Origin: Candidatus Desulfovibrio intestinigallinarum
Lineage (GTDB): Bacteria > Desulfobacterota > Desulfovibrionia > Desulfovibrionales > Desulfovibrionaceae
Direction: 5' to 3'
Length of the DNA: 37,669 bases
Assembly: GCA_019114565.1 (NCBI GenBank)
Contig: DXFI01000072.1
Coordinates: forward strand, 1-37,669
Below are positions 26,089 through 34,640 of the stretch, piece by piece. The position numbers were made by a program, and so were the translations under genes. The notes beneath the pieces were generated by a model. The model saw nothing but the letters and a program-made list of their open reading frames with translations, had not been told where the DNA came from and did no database searches. The first letter of the stretch is position 1, and each line of letters begins with the position of its first letter.

Positions 26089-27252
26089 ATGCCTTCTTTT
26101 TCTGTCCGCCCGGAAATCGCCGCCCTCAGTCCCTATGTGCCGGGCATGTCCATTGAAGAAATCCGGCAGCGTTATCAGCTGGAAAATGTCGTCAAGCTGG
26201 CCAGCAATGAAAATCCCCTCGGCACGCCGCCGCTGGCCGCGGAAGCCATCCGCCGCTGCGCCGCGGGGGCCTTCCGCTACCCCCAGTCCGGCAATCCGCG
26301 CCTTGCGGCCGCGCTGGCGGAACTGCACCACGTCGATGCGCGGCGCATTGCCATCGGCAACGGCTCCGACGAAATCCTCGACATGCTGATTCGCATGCTG
26401 GCCGAACCGGGGCGCGACAATATTGTCTGCTTCCGCCCCTGCTTCAGCATTTATCCCATTCAGAGCAATATCTGCGGCGTGGAAGTCCGCAGGCAGTCCC
26501 TCAACGGCGACTTCAGCTTTGATTTCGACGCCCTGCTGAATCTCGTCACCGACAGGACGCGCCTCGTCTTCATCACCACGCCGGACAACCCCTCCGGCTA
26601 CTGCCCGCCGCGTGCCGACGTGGCCGCTCTGGCTGCCCGGCTTGCCGCCAGGGCCCCGCAGGCCCTGCTGGTCATCGACGAAGCCTATATGGATTTTGCC
26701 GGAGACGATGCCGACGGCGAGCGCCGCTTCTCCCTGCTGGCAAACAGCGAACTGCCGAATAACGCTCTCGTCTGCCGCACCTTCTCCAAAAGTTACGGCC
26801 TGGCCGGACTGCGTATCGGCTACGCCGTGCTTCCCGAAGAGCTGGCCCAGTATTACTGGCGCGCCCGCCTGCCCTTCTCCGTCAACGTGCTGGCCGAGGA
26901 GGCCGCGCTGGCGGCCCTGCGCGACACGGCCTTCCGCGAAGCCACGCTGACGCTTGTCCGCACGGAACGTCGCCGCCTGACAGAGCGCCTGCGCGATCTC
27001 GGTTTTTCCGTCTGGCCCAGCCATGCCAACTTCCTCCTCTGCCGCCCCGATGACGACGGCCCCGATGCCAAAGCCTGCTTTGAGGCCCTGCTCAAACGCG
27101 GCTTCATCATCCGCCCGCTCGGCAGCTATCAGCTGCCGGATCATCTGCGCATCAGCATCGGCACAAAGGAAGAAAACGACGCCTTCCTCGCCACGCTGGA
27201 AGATGTGCTGCGCGAGCTGGATACGAACGAACACCGGGCCGACGTCTTCTAG
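26089..27252 (+). CDS. hisC: Histidinol-phosphate aminotransferase
   Basis: LASNENPLGTPPLAAEAIRR, TPDNPSGYCPP, VIDEAYMDF, RTFSKSYGLAGLRIGYAVLP (PLP Lys), IRPLGSYQLPDHLRISIGTKEEND. Confidence 0.95.
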   Translation: MPSFSVRPEIAALSPYVPGMSIEEIRQRYQLENVVKLASNENPLGTPPLAAEAIRRCAAGAFRYPQSGNPRLAAALAELHHVDARRIAIGNGSDEILDMLIRMLAEPGRDNIVCFRPCFSIYPIQSNICGVEVRRQSLNGDFSFDFDALLNLVTDRTRLVFITTPDNPSGYCPPRADVAALAARLAARAPQALLVIDEAYMDFAGDDADGERRFSLLANSELPNNALVCRTFSKSYGLAGLRIGYAVLPEELAQYYWRARLPFSVNVLAEEAALAALRDTAFREATLTLVRTERRRLTERLRDLGFSVWPSHANFLLCRPDDDGPDAKACFEALLKRGFIIRPLGSYQLPDHLRISIGTKEENDAFLATLEDVLRELDTNEHRADVF

Positions 27253-27480
27253 GGTCAGGACTCATTATCAGATGTTGATTCCCCCGACATATTTTCCTGC
27301 TCACGATATAGAAAAAAATAAAACATCATTGCATGTTATAAAAAAATCCATCTTTACCCGCCTGCACATTATGTGCGGGTTTTGGGGAAGATGGGGGAGT
27401 TTGAGGGGGAAGAAACCACTTTTTGCCGCGAGCAAAAGGGGTTTCTTCCCCCTCAAGAAAACCGTAATGAGTCCTGAGCC
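27252..27480 (+). mobile_element. Family B MITE-like element (229 bp) containing a family C hairpin without insert
   Basis: Termini GGGTCAGGACTCATTAT / GGCTCAGGACTCATTAC (inverted), flanked by TA on both sides (27250-27251, 27481-27482); interior collinear with 12374-12680. Confidence 0.85.
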
Positions 27481-27615
27481 TAAAGCGTTTCAACTTTGAA
27501 AAAGGTGAAACGCGAGGCGTCCAGCGCCGCCCGGCCCGAAGTGAACGGAAAAAGTGCGTTTTTTTCCGCGAAACGACAGGCCGTATGCTTTGAAAGCATA
27601 ACGTTCCAAACTCGC
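27481..27615 (+). repeat. Family A multi-hairpin repeat, copy j (right end degenerate)
   Basis: TAAAGCGTTTCAACTTTGAAAAAGGTGAAACGCGAGGCG...CGCGAAACGACAGGCCGTATG. Confidence 0.88.
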
Positions 27616-27662
27616 GGCAACACTCCGGACGTCCCACTCCACACGTTCAAAAAGGATTCTTC

Positions 27663-28364
27663 ATGCCTCTGGATGAAAAAGGTTCCTTTGCAGCGATCGT
27701 CACCCTTGACGGTCCTGCCGGTGTCGGCAAGACCACGCTTGCCCGTAATGTAGCTGAAGCTCTCGGCATCTTTTACATGGATACCGGGGCCATGTTCCGC
27801 ACCCTGGCCCTGCGTCTCGGCTCCGGCGCGGAACAGCGCTCCGCCGCAGACCTGCGGGAAGCCTGCCGTCAGTGGACATTCAGTCTGGAAGGACAGGGAA
27901 ACCGGACCCGCCTGCGCTGCAACGGCGAGCCGGTCGGCGACGAAATCCGCACGGAAGAAGTGGGCATGCTGGCGTCGCGCATTGCGGCCGTGCCGGTCAT
28001 CCGCGAAATCCTGCTGGAAGCCCAGCGTTCGCTGGCCACGGCGGGGCCGCTGGTAGCCGAAGGCCGCGACATGGGAACCGTGGTGTTTCCGCAGGCGCGT
28101 CACAAGTTCTTTCTTGACGCGGCCCCGGAAGTGCGGGCGCAGCGCCGCCTGCTTGAATTGCGGCAGCGCGGACAGGAGGCGGACGTCAGCGAACTTGCGG
28201 AACAAATCCGCCAGAGAGACGCCCTCGACCGCAACCGGCCCATTGCCCCGCTCCGTCCGGCGGATGATGCCGTCATCGTGGATACTTCGCACCTTGATAT
28301 TGCCGCCGTGCAGGAGCGCATCCTGCAGCATATCCGGGACAAGGGAGGGCTGCCCCGCATCTGA
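27663..28364 (+). CDS. cmk: Cytidylate kinase
   Basis: IVTLDGPAGVGKTTLARNVAEALGIFYMDTGAMFRTLAL...VAEGRDMGTVVFPQARHKFFLDAAPEVRAQRR. Confidence 0.94.
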   Translation: MPLDEKGSFAAIVTLDGPAGVGKTTLARNVAEALGIFYMDTGAMFRTLALRLGSGAEQRSAADLREACRQWTFSLEGQGNRTRLRCNGEPVGDEIRTEEVGMLASRIAAVPVIREILLEAQRSLATAGPLVAEGRDMGTVVFPQARHKFFLDAAPEVRAQRRLLELRQRGQEADVSELAEQIRQRDALDRNRPIAPLRPADDAVIVDTSHLDIAAVQERILQHIRDKGGLPRI

Positions 28365-28447
28365 GGGCATTCGTCCGCACAGTGCGGCGAGCAGAATAAA
28401 ATACTCTGATCCTCCGCACGGCAAAATCTGCCCATTCCTTTTCCAGA

Positions 28448-28482
28448 GGCCCCGCCGCATCCACGGCCGGGGCCTTTTTTTG
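28448..28482 (+). terminator. Rho-independent terminator downstream of cmk
   Basis: GGCCCCG...CGGGGCC followed by TTTTTTT. Confidence 0.85.
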
Positions 28483-28582
28483 TGCCCTCCGCCGGCTGGA
28501 GGCAGGACAAATCTGCCGCATCGTTTCGCTATCAAAATTTATAACATATTGATATTAAACAATTTTAATATTCAAGCCAGAA

Positions 28583-28600
28583 TTGGCATGCGAGATGCAT
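28583..28600 (+). promoter_or_regulatory. Candidate sigma-54 promoter for the TPR gene
   Basis: TTGGCATGCGAGATGCAT: GG-N10-GC spacing as in TGGCAC-N5-TTGCA; AT-rich tract immediately upstream; ATG 28651 about 40 nt after predicted TSS. Confidence 0.6.
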
Positions 28601-28650
28601 TAGGAAGGACAAACGCGGTACAACCGCATAAGCCTCTGGGGAGGAAAACC

Positions 28651-29214
28651 ATGGAAAACAAGCTCGATTACGAAATCAACAACGAACTGGGTGAATGCTA
28701 TCTGTTCATGGGCGACTACGACAAGGCCGCCGACTACTACCGCAAGGCTGCGACCGCTCCCAACTGCGGCGCCGCCCCTTACATGGGTCTGGCCACCATC
28801 GCCATTCAGCACGGCGAATATGACAATGCCCTGACCCTGTACAAGAAGGCCCTTTCGGTGGAAAACAACGGCAAGGCTCATTGCGGCATCGGTCTTGTCT
28901 ACATGCAGCTCGGCCACAACGAAGAAGCCTTCGCCAGCTTCGCCGAAACCCTGAAGAAGATTCCCGACAACATCGTCGCCCTGAACTGCCTTGTGCGCGT
29001 GGGCTATCAGCTCCAGCGCGTGGAAGAAATCGTGCCCTATCTGGAAGCCGCTCTTGAAAGCAGCGAACAGGCCGAAGCCGTGCGCGTGGCTCTGGCCGGC
29101 TGCCTCATGTATCTGGGCCGCAACGACGAAGCCCGCCGTCACCTCGAAATCGTGCTGGGCTCCAACCCCGAAAACGCCGGCGCCAAGGAAATGCTCAACA
29201 CTGTGGCTGCCTAG
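28651..29214 (+). CDS. TPR-repeat protein
   Basis: LGECYLFMGDYDKAADYYRKAATAPN, GLATIAIQHGEYDNALTLYKKALSVENN, GIGLVYMQLGHNEEAFASFAETLKKIP; RBS GGGGAGGA. Confidence 0.9.
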   Translation: MENKLDYEINNELGECYLFMGDYDKAADYYRKAATAPNCGAAPYMGLATIAIQHGEYDNALTLYKKALSVENNGKAHCGIGLVYMQLGHNEEAFASFAETLKKIPDNIVALNCLVRVGYQLQRVEEIVPYLEAALESSEQAEAVRVALAGCLMYLGRNDEARRHLEIVLGSNPENAGAKEMLNTVAA

Positions 29215-29230
29215 GCCCGTTACCTATTAC

Positions 29231-29437
29231 GGGACGCGGGAGTGGGCGTCCCAGGTTTTCGTCACGGCGAAAACCCCAGCGAGGGCTCAAACAGCGCCGC
29301 GCATCCAGACCTTTCCCCTCCCCACAGATTTTCCGATCCCGGCATGGGGTCGGGATCGGAAAATCAACTGTGGAAAATACCCTTCGGCGGATTCGATCCG
29401 CAGTCAGCGGCATGTTGTTCTCCAGCGACATGCCGCT
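29231..29437 (+). other. Array of five consecutive intergenic stem-loops upstream of flhF
   Basis: GGGACGC/GCGTCCC; GGTTTTCG/CGAAAACC; GATTTTCCGATCCCG/CGGGATCGGAAAATC; GCGGAT/ATCCGC; AGCGGCATGT/ACATGCCGCT, all perfect. Confidence 0.75.
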
Positions 29438-29742
29438 TGCTTTTTGTCCGGACTCTCCAGCTCCGCCACCGCGACGCGGGAATCGCCGCGTACCGCTTCC
29501 CGCGCCCTGTCCGTCGCTGTCGCACGCCTGCAAGCCGGGATTTGCAAAAAAAACGGCTTCGCCGTAGGATAACGCGCCTTGTGTCCCCCGGGGAACGCAC
29601 GGCCCGGCTGTCCGGCGGCTCTTCCGTTCTGGCCTGCATCTTGCATTTGTCATGGTCGATGATGGCCGTTACGAATAATTGACACGCAGGCGACCGCGCC
29701 GGACAAGGCGCCCGACAGATTCGCAGTTCAAGGAAGCAGACG

Positions 29743-30819
29743 ATGCAGGTCAAGACATTTTCAGGCGCCAGTTCACAGGAAGTGCTCGCGCAAATCAAGG
29801 CGGAGCTGGGCGCCGACGCGGTGATCCTCTCCAATCGCACCTATCGCAAAAACGGCGAATTATGCCACGAAATCATGGCGGGCGTCGAACGCCCGGCCCA
29901 GGGCGGCGCGGGGAGCTCCTCGCCGGCCGAAGGCGTGGCTCCCGCACCCTCGTCCGGCGCGGGCTGGAGCGAATGGCACAAGGACTGGGTCCGCGTCAAG
30001 GAACAGCTCTTCATGCTGATGAAGCCCGCCATCCGCATGGATCGTCTGACGCCCCGTCAGCGTGTGGCGCTGGAGTATCTGCAGCGGGAGGGCGTTTCCG
30101 ACGGCGTGTCCATTGCTCTTTACAATATGCTGGCGGCCCGCCCGGGTGCTTCCGTGCTGGAAAGTCTGGCCGGCATCGTGCCCATCCGCTCCTGGGGCAG
30201 CGCGGCCTGGCCGCAGCGCATCCATCTTTTTGCCGGCCCCTACGGCAACGGCAAGACCACGGCCGCGCTCCGCTGCGCTCTGCATCTGCGCAAGGAAAAG
30301 CCGGAGATGCAGATAGCCTTCATCAACACGGACTGCCTGCGCGGCAACGGGCGTCTGACCCTGCGCCACTGGGCGGAGCTCTCGGATTTCGGCTACCTTG
30401 AAGCCGCCGACGCCGAAAGCATGCGCAAGGCGCTTGCCCTGACAGCCGAGGCCGACGCCGTCTTCATCGACACGCCCGGCATGACGCCGGAAATGAATCT
30501 TGCCCAGTGGCAGCATGAAATGGGCATTGACGAACAGCCCCACGCGACACATCTTGTTATGTGCCCCTTCTATGACGGCGTACAGATGCAGGCCCTGCTG
30601 CACCGCTATGCCGCGGACGGCGACACGAGTCTTGTCTGGACAAAGCTGGATGAAGCCGTGTGCTACGGCGCGCTCGTCAATGTGGCGCACGAGGCGCGGC
30701 TGCCCATTTCGGCCATTTCCTATGGCCCGGAACTGAAGCAGAGCCTCAGCCCGGCGACCGAACCTCTGGTATGGCGGCTCATCTTCAAGCGACAGCTGCC
30801 CATTCACTCCGGCGAATAG
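29743..30819 (+). CDS. flhF: Flagellar biosynthesis SRP-like GTPase FlhF
   Basis: MQVKTFSGASSQEVLAQIKAELGADAVILSNRTYRKNG; P-loop GPYGNGKTTAAL; FIDTPGMT; SLVWTKLDEAVCYGALVNVAHEARLPISAISYG. Confidence 0.9.
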   Translation: MQVKTFSGASSQEVLAQIKAELGADAVILSNRTYRKNGELCHEIMAGVERPAQGGAGSSSPAEGVAPAPSSGAGWSEWHKDWVRVKEQLFMLMKPAIRMDRLTPRQRVALEYLQREGVSDGVSIALYNMLAARPGASVLESLAGIVPIRSWGSAAWPQRIHLFAGPYGNGKTTAALRCALHLRKEKPEMQIAFINTDCLRGNGRLTLRHWAELSDFGYLEAADAESMRKALALTAEADAVFIDTPGMTPEMNLAQWQHEMGIDEQPHATHLVMCPFYDGVQMQALLHRYAADGDTSLVWTKLDEAVCYGALVNVAHEARLPISAISYGPELKQSLSPATEPLVWRLIFKRQLPIHSGE

Positions 30820-30872
30820 CCCGTAAACGACAGCGCCGTTCTTTTTCTGATCAGCTGCATGGAGCACCCGGC

Positions 30873-31685
30873 ATGAGCGATACCTTTCCTCTGGTTTTTT
30901 CCGTCACTTCCGGCAAGGGCGGCGTCGGCAAAACCAACCTGTCCGTCAATCTGGCGCTGGAGCTTGCCAAAAAGGGCAAACGCGTCGTTCTTGTCGACGC
31001 GGATCTCGGCCTGGCCAACGTGGATGTGCTGCTGGGCCTGACGCCGCCGCGGAACCTCTTCCACCTGTTCCACGAAGGGGCCGGAATCAAGGATATTCTT
31101 TTCCCCACGCCCTACAATTTTTCCATTCTGCCCGCCAGTTCCGGCATGAGCGAAATGCTCACGCTTTCCACCGGCCAGAAACTGGAACTTCTGGAGGCCA
31201 TGGACGATCTGGAAGGCAGCATCGACTGTCTGATTGTGGATACCGGCGCGGGCATCAACGAAAACGTCCTGTATTTCAACCTGGCGGCGCAGCAGCGCCT
31301 CGTGGTGCTCACCCCCGAACCTACGTCTCTGACGGACGCCTATGCGCTGATTAAGGTGCTCAAGATGGCGCACGGCGTGGAACATTTCAAAATCTGCGTC
31401 AACATGGCCAAGGATGCCGCCACGGCAAAGGAAATGTTCAAACGCCTTTATCAGGCCTGCGATCATTTCCTGGACGGCGTATCGCTGGACTTTCTCGGCT
31501 TTGTGCCGCGCGATCCCGGCGTGCGCGCCAGCGTGGTGCAGCAGAAGCCCTTCTGCGCCTTTGCCCCGGATTCGGCCGCGGCGCGGGCCGTGGCGGACAT
31601 GGCCGCGACCATCATGACCTGGGAACCGCCGCACGAACTGGACGGCAATATCAAATTCTTCTGGAAAAAACTGCTGTTCCGCTAA
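30873..31685 (+). CDS. flhG: MinD/ParA-like ATPase FlhG
   Basis: FSVTSGKGGVGKTNLSVNLALELAKKGKRVVLVDADLGLANVDVLLGL; directly downstream of flhF. Confidence 0.92.
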   Translation: MSDTFPLVFSVTSGKGGVGKTNLSVNLALELAKKGKRVVLVDADLGLANVDVLLGLTPPRNLFHLFHEGAGIKDILFPTPYNFSILPASSGMSEMLTLSTGQKLELLEAMDDLEGSIDCLIVDTGAGINENVLYFNLAAQQRLVVLTPEPTSLTDAYALIKVLKMAHGVEHFKICVNMAKDAATAKEMFKRLYQACDHFLDGVSLDFLGFVPRDPGVRASVVQQKPFCAFAPDSAAARAVADMAATIMTWEPPHELDGNIKFFWKKLLFR

Positions 31686-31744
31686 CGCGGGCATGACGGA
31701 AAGGCGCAGGCGCAGTCCGCAACTTTTCTGCACCGTCCATTCCT

Positions 31745-32533
31745 ATGAAAAACGCCACAGCATACGCGCAGGCAACGGGCCCGTGGGAAGACCTCGAAAC
31801 GGGCGCCCGGCCGTGGGAAGACTTTTCCCCAAGTGAACAGGAAGCGGTGGTGTGCCACTATGCGCCCAAAATCCGCTTTCTTGCCTTGCGCCTGAAATCC
31901 AAGCTGCCGCGCAATGTGGAACTGGGCGAAATGATAAGCTCCGGGACGCTGGGTCTCATGGAAGCTCTGGGCAAATTCCGCCCGCAGCTCGGCATCCGTT
32001 TTGAAACCTACGCCGAAAACCGCATCCGCGGGGCCATGCTCGACGAACTGCGCCGCCTGGACTGGCTGCCGCGTTCGCTGCGCCAGCGTATCCGGCTGCT
32101 GGACGAAGCCATGCGCAAAATCGAGCATGAGCAGGGGCGTCAGGCAACGGAAGAAGACTTGCAGGCTGCCACAGGGCTGGATCTGCGCGATATCCGTCAG
32201 GGCCTCGAAGCCCTGCAAAATCAGCTCTGGCTTTCGCTGGACGCCATTCAGGACACGCTCTCGTCCGAAACGGCGACGTCCGGCGACGAACCCTATGGCG
32301 GCACGGCGCAACGCGAACTGGTGGAGCGGATAGCGCCGCTTATAGACCGATTGACACCTCGGGAAAAGCTGGTACTCTCCCTTTATTATGCTGATGAGCT
32401 AAATATGCGGGAGACCGCCGAAATCATGGGCATCACCGAAGGACGCGTTTCCCAGCTGCACTCCCAGGCGCTCCGGCGTCTTCGCAAGGAATTCATCAGA
32501 CTATACGGAGACGACGCCGCAGCGCACTCATAA
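31745..32533 (+). CDS. fliA: RNA polymerase sigma factor for flagellar operons (sigma-28, FliA)
   Basis: LISSG-like region ELGEMISSGTLGLMEALGKFRPQLGIRFETYAENRIRGAMLDELRRLDWLPRSLRQ and sigma-4 LTPREKLVLSLYYADELNMRETAEIMGITEGRVSQLHSQALRRLR. Confidence 0.93.
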   Translation: MKNATAYAQATGPWEDLETGARPWEDFSPSEQEAVVCHYAPKIRFLALRLKSKLPRNVELGEMISSGTLGLMEALGKFRPQLGIRFETYAENRIRGAMLDELRRLDWLPRSLRQRIRLLDEAMRKIEHEQGRQATEEDLQAATGLDLRDIRQGLEALQNQLWLSLDAIQDTLSSETATSGDEPYGGTAQRELVERIAPLIDRLTPREKLVLSLYYADELNMRETAEIMGITEGRVSQLHSQALRRLRKEFIRLYGDDAAAHS

Positions 32534-32567
32534 GTCACGGCAGCCGTCACGAACTCAGGAGGGAAAC

Positions 32568-32948
32568 ATGCCTTACGATCCGAATATGCGCATCCTCGTC
32601 GTGGACGATTTTTCCACCATGAGACGCATTGTGCGCAACATCCTGCGCCAGCTTGATCTCAACAATGTGGTCGAAGCCGACGACGGCACCACTGCCTGGG
32701 ACATTCTCAATCGCGACAAGATCGATTTCATCGTCTCCGACTGGAATATGCCCAACATGACCGGCATCGAGCTCCTGCGGAAAGTGCGCGCCAGCGAACA
32801 GTTTGCCGACATTCCCTTCCTGATGGTAACGGCAGAGGCGCAGCAGGAAAACATCATTGAAGCCGTGCAGGCCAAAGTGTCCAACTACATTGTAAAACCC
32901 TTTACCGCCGATACCATGAAGCAGAAAATCGACAAGATTTTCGCTTAG
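32568..32948 (+). CDS. cheY: Chemotaxis response regulator CheY
   Basis: MRILVVDDFSTMRRIVRNILRQLDLNNVVEADDGTTAWDIL...FIVSDWNMPNMTGIELLRKVR...PFLMVTAEAQ...NYIVKPFTADTMKQKIDKIF. Confidence 0.95.
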   Translation: MPYDPNMRILVVDDFSTMRRIVRNILRQLDLNNVVEADDGTTAWDILNRDKIDFIVSDWNMPNMTGIELLRKVRASEQFADIPFLMVTAEAQQENIIEAVQAKVSNYIVKPFTADTMKQKIDKIFA

Positions 32949-33014
32949 CGCACATCACGTTTCCTGCTTTCCTGCCGGGGCCGGGGTCCCGGCAAGAAAC
33001 GGAAAGGTTCTTCC

Positions 33015-33044
33015 TTCGCCTGCTGCCTTCCGGCGGCAGGCGAA
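33015..33044. terminator. 13-bp stem-loop between cheY and the fliL-like gene
   Basis: TTCGCCTGCTGCC-TTCC-GGCGGCAGGCGAA; A-rich on the 3' side, terminator role uncertain. Confidence 0.45.
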
Positions 33045-33140
33045 AATACACCGTTGCCGCAAGGTTGGCATTGCGTCCGGCAACTCCCCTGAAACAACCT
33101 TTTTCTGACGCCGTCAACGGCGTCCCGGCAGGCTCGGAGA

Positions 33141-33824
33141 ATGGCTGACACCAAGACTAAAACAGCGTCCGGCACCCTTCAGATGGAGGTTGTGCCCCCG
33201 GCTGCCAACAAGAAGGTTGAGCTGGACCTTGACGATGCCCCCTTCCTGCAGAAGGAAGAGGAACAACGCCAGGATCTGCCCGCGCGACCCGCCAGCCGGC
33301 CTCCGGCAAAGCCGGCGGCTCCCGCTCCCGATACCGGCGCGGGCAAGAAGAAAAAACTCATCATCATGGCCGCCGCGGCCGGCATTCTCCTGCTGGTCGG
33401 CGCAGCCGCCGTCTGGTGGTTTTTCCTGCGCTCGCCCGCCGTGCCGCCTCCGCCGCCGGTGGATGCGCCGCAGCCTCAGATCATCACGGTGCCGACCCAG
33501 ACCGTACCGCCGCCGCCTGCGGAAAGTCTCAAGGCTCTTGATCCCTTCTGGGTGGAAAACAAGGACGCCCAGGGACATTCCCATTTCCTGATCTGCACGT
33601 TCTCCATCGTCTGCGACGACGTGCAGGCAGAACAGGAAATCGACCGGCATATGCTCGTCATCCGCGACGCCATCTATTTCTATCTGCGCAGCAAGACCTT
33701 TGAGACGCTGCTGGATGCCAAGCAGGTGGAAGGCATGAAAAAGGACATCGTGGATACCATCAACAACTATCTGACGCGCTACAAGGCAAAAGACGTACTT
33801 TTCGAAAGCTATATCGGGCAATAG
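33141..33824 (+). CDS. fliL: FliL-like flagellar basal body-associated membrane protein
   Basis: Single TM KKLIIMAAAAGILLLVGAAAVWWFFL, Pro-rich linker, C-terminal domain with IRDAIYFYLRSKTFETLLDAKQVEGMKKDIVDTINNYL. Confidence 0.75.
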   Translation: MADTKTKTASGTLQMEVVPPAANKKVELDLDDAPFLQKEEEQRQDLPARPASRPPAKPAAPAPDTGAGKKKKLIIMAAAAGILLLVGAAAVWWFFLRSPAVPPPPPVDAPQPQIITVPTQTVPPPPAESLKALDPFWVENKDAQGHSHFLICTFSIVCDDVQAEQEIDRHMLVIRDAIYFYLRSKTFETLLDAKQVEGMKKDIVDTINNYLTRYKAKDVLFESYIGQ

Positions 33825-33857
33825 TCCGCGTTTTTTGAAGAGTACGCGGGGGGACGC

Positions 33858-34190
33858 ATGAGCATCGAGTCCACCATGGCTATCCTGTATGCCCAGACCG
33901 GTCTTGCAGCTCCCATCGTCAATGCGGCGACTGTCGGCCCGCAGGCTGCCGCGGCCATGTCCCGGACGCTGGCCGCGGAAATGGCCAAACAGGAACAGCA
34001 GCAGGTCAACAAGGCCGAACCTCAGGCAGAGGGAGCCAAGGTCAGCCCCGATGCGCAGCATCAGAACGGCGGCCAGATGTTCGGCAACCGTCGCAAGCGT
34101 CGCCCCTTCCAGCCCGCGCCGGAAGAAGACGACGGTCCCCGGCCGTCCGGCTCTCCCCTTGTGGGCAACCTTCTGAATATAAAGATATGA
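33858..34190 (+). CDS. Hypothetical small protein in flagellar operon
   Basis: Contiguous ORF with RBS GGGGGG; overlaps the next gene's ATG by 4 nt; Ala/Gln-rich then basic NRRKRRPFQ. Confidence 0.75.
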   Translation: MSIESTMAILYAQTGLAAPIVNAATVGPQAAAAMSRTLAAEMAKQEQQQVNKAEPQAEGAKVSPDAQHQNGGQMFGNRRKRRPFQPAPEEDDGPRPSGSPLVGNLLNIKI

Positions 34191-34609
34191 ACAACATCAC
34201 CCTGATAGCTCTTGCCTTCTTCCTGCTGGAAGTGCTCATTCTCGGCGGCATTTTCTTTTTCTACATGCGTCTGCGCCGCTCCGAGCGACTTTTCAACCTT
34301 CTGCAGTCCAACCAGCAGGCCCTGCTCGGGCGCATTGAGATGAACGCCCGCCTCGAGAAGGAAGTGGTCGCCACCTTTGCCCAGCGCCAGGCGGAACTGA
34401 AGAATCTTGAAGAAAAGCTGGAGGAACGCAGCAAGGAGCTGCGTCGTCTGCTGGAACAGGCGGAAGGCATCATGCGCTCGCCCCAGTTCCTGCGCGAAAT
34501 CATCCTCAACGGACGCAAAAAAGGCCTTTCCGCCCGTCAGATTGCCCGCAACGCCGGACTGAGCGTTGATGAGGTCGAGCTCATCCTTGCCCAGAATCCC
34601 CCGGCATAG
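34187..34609 (+). CDS. DUF2802-like membrane-anchored coiled-coil protein
   Basis: N-terminal TM, coiled coil, C-terminal HTH-like GLSARQIARNAGLSVDEVELILAQ; ATGA overlap with the upstream ORF. Confidence 0.7.
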   Translation: MNNITLIALAFFLLEVLILGGIFFFYMRLRRSERLFNLLQSNQQALLGRIEMNARLEKEVVATFAQRQAELKNLEEKLEERSKELRRLLEQAEGIMRSPQFLREIILNGRKKGLSARQIARNAGLSVDEVELILAQNPPA

Positions 34610-34640
34610 GCTAAACGGTCTCCTTTTCATATAAAAAAAT

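Noticed and set aside
8123-27615. CRISPR array as explanation for the recurring repeats
   Set aside because: Repeats are about 150 bp, irregularly dispersed over kilobases, in both orientations, with no regular spacers or cas genes.
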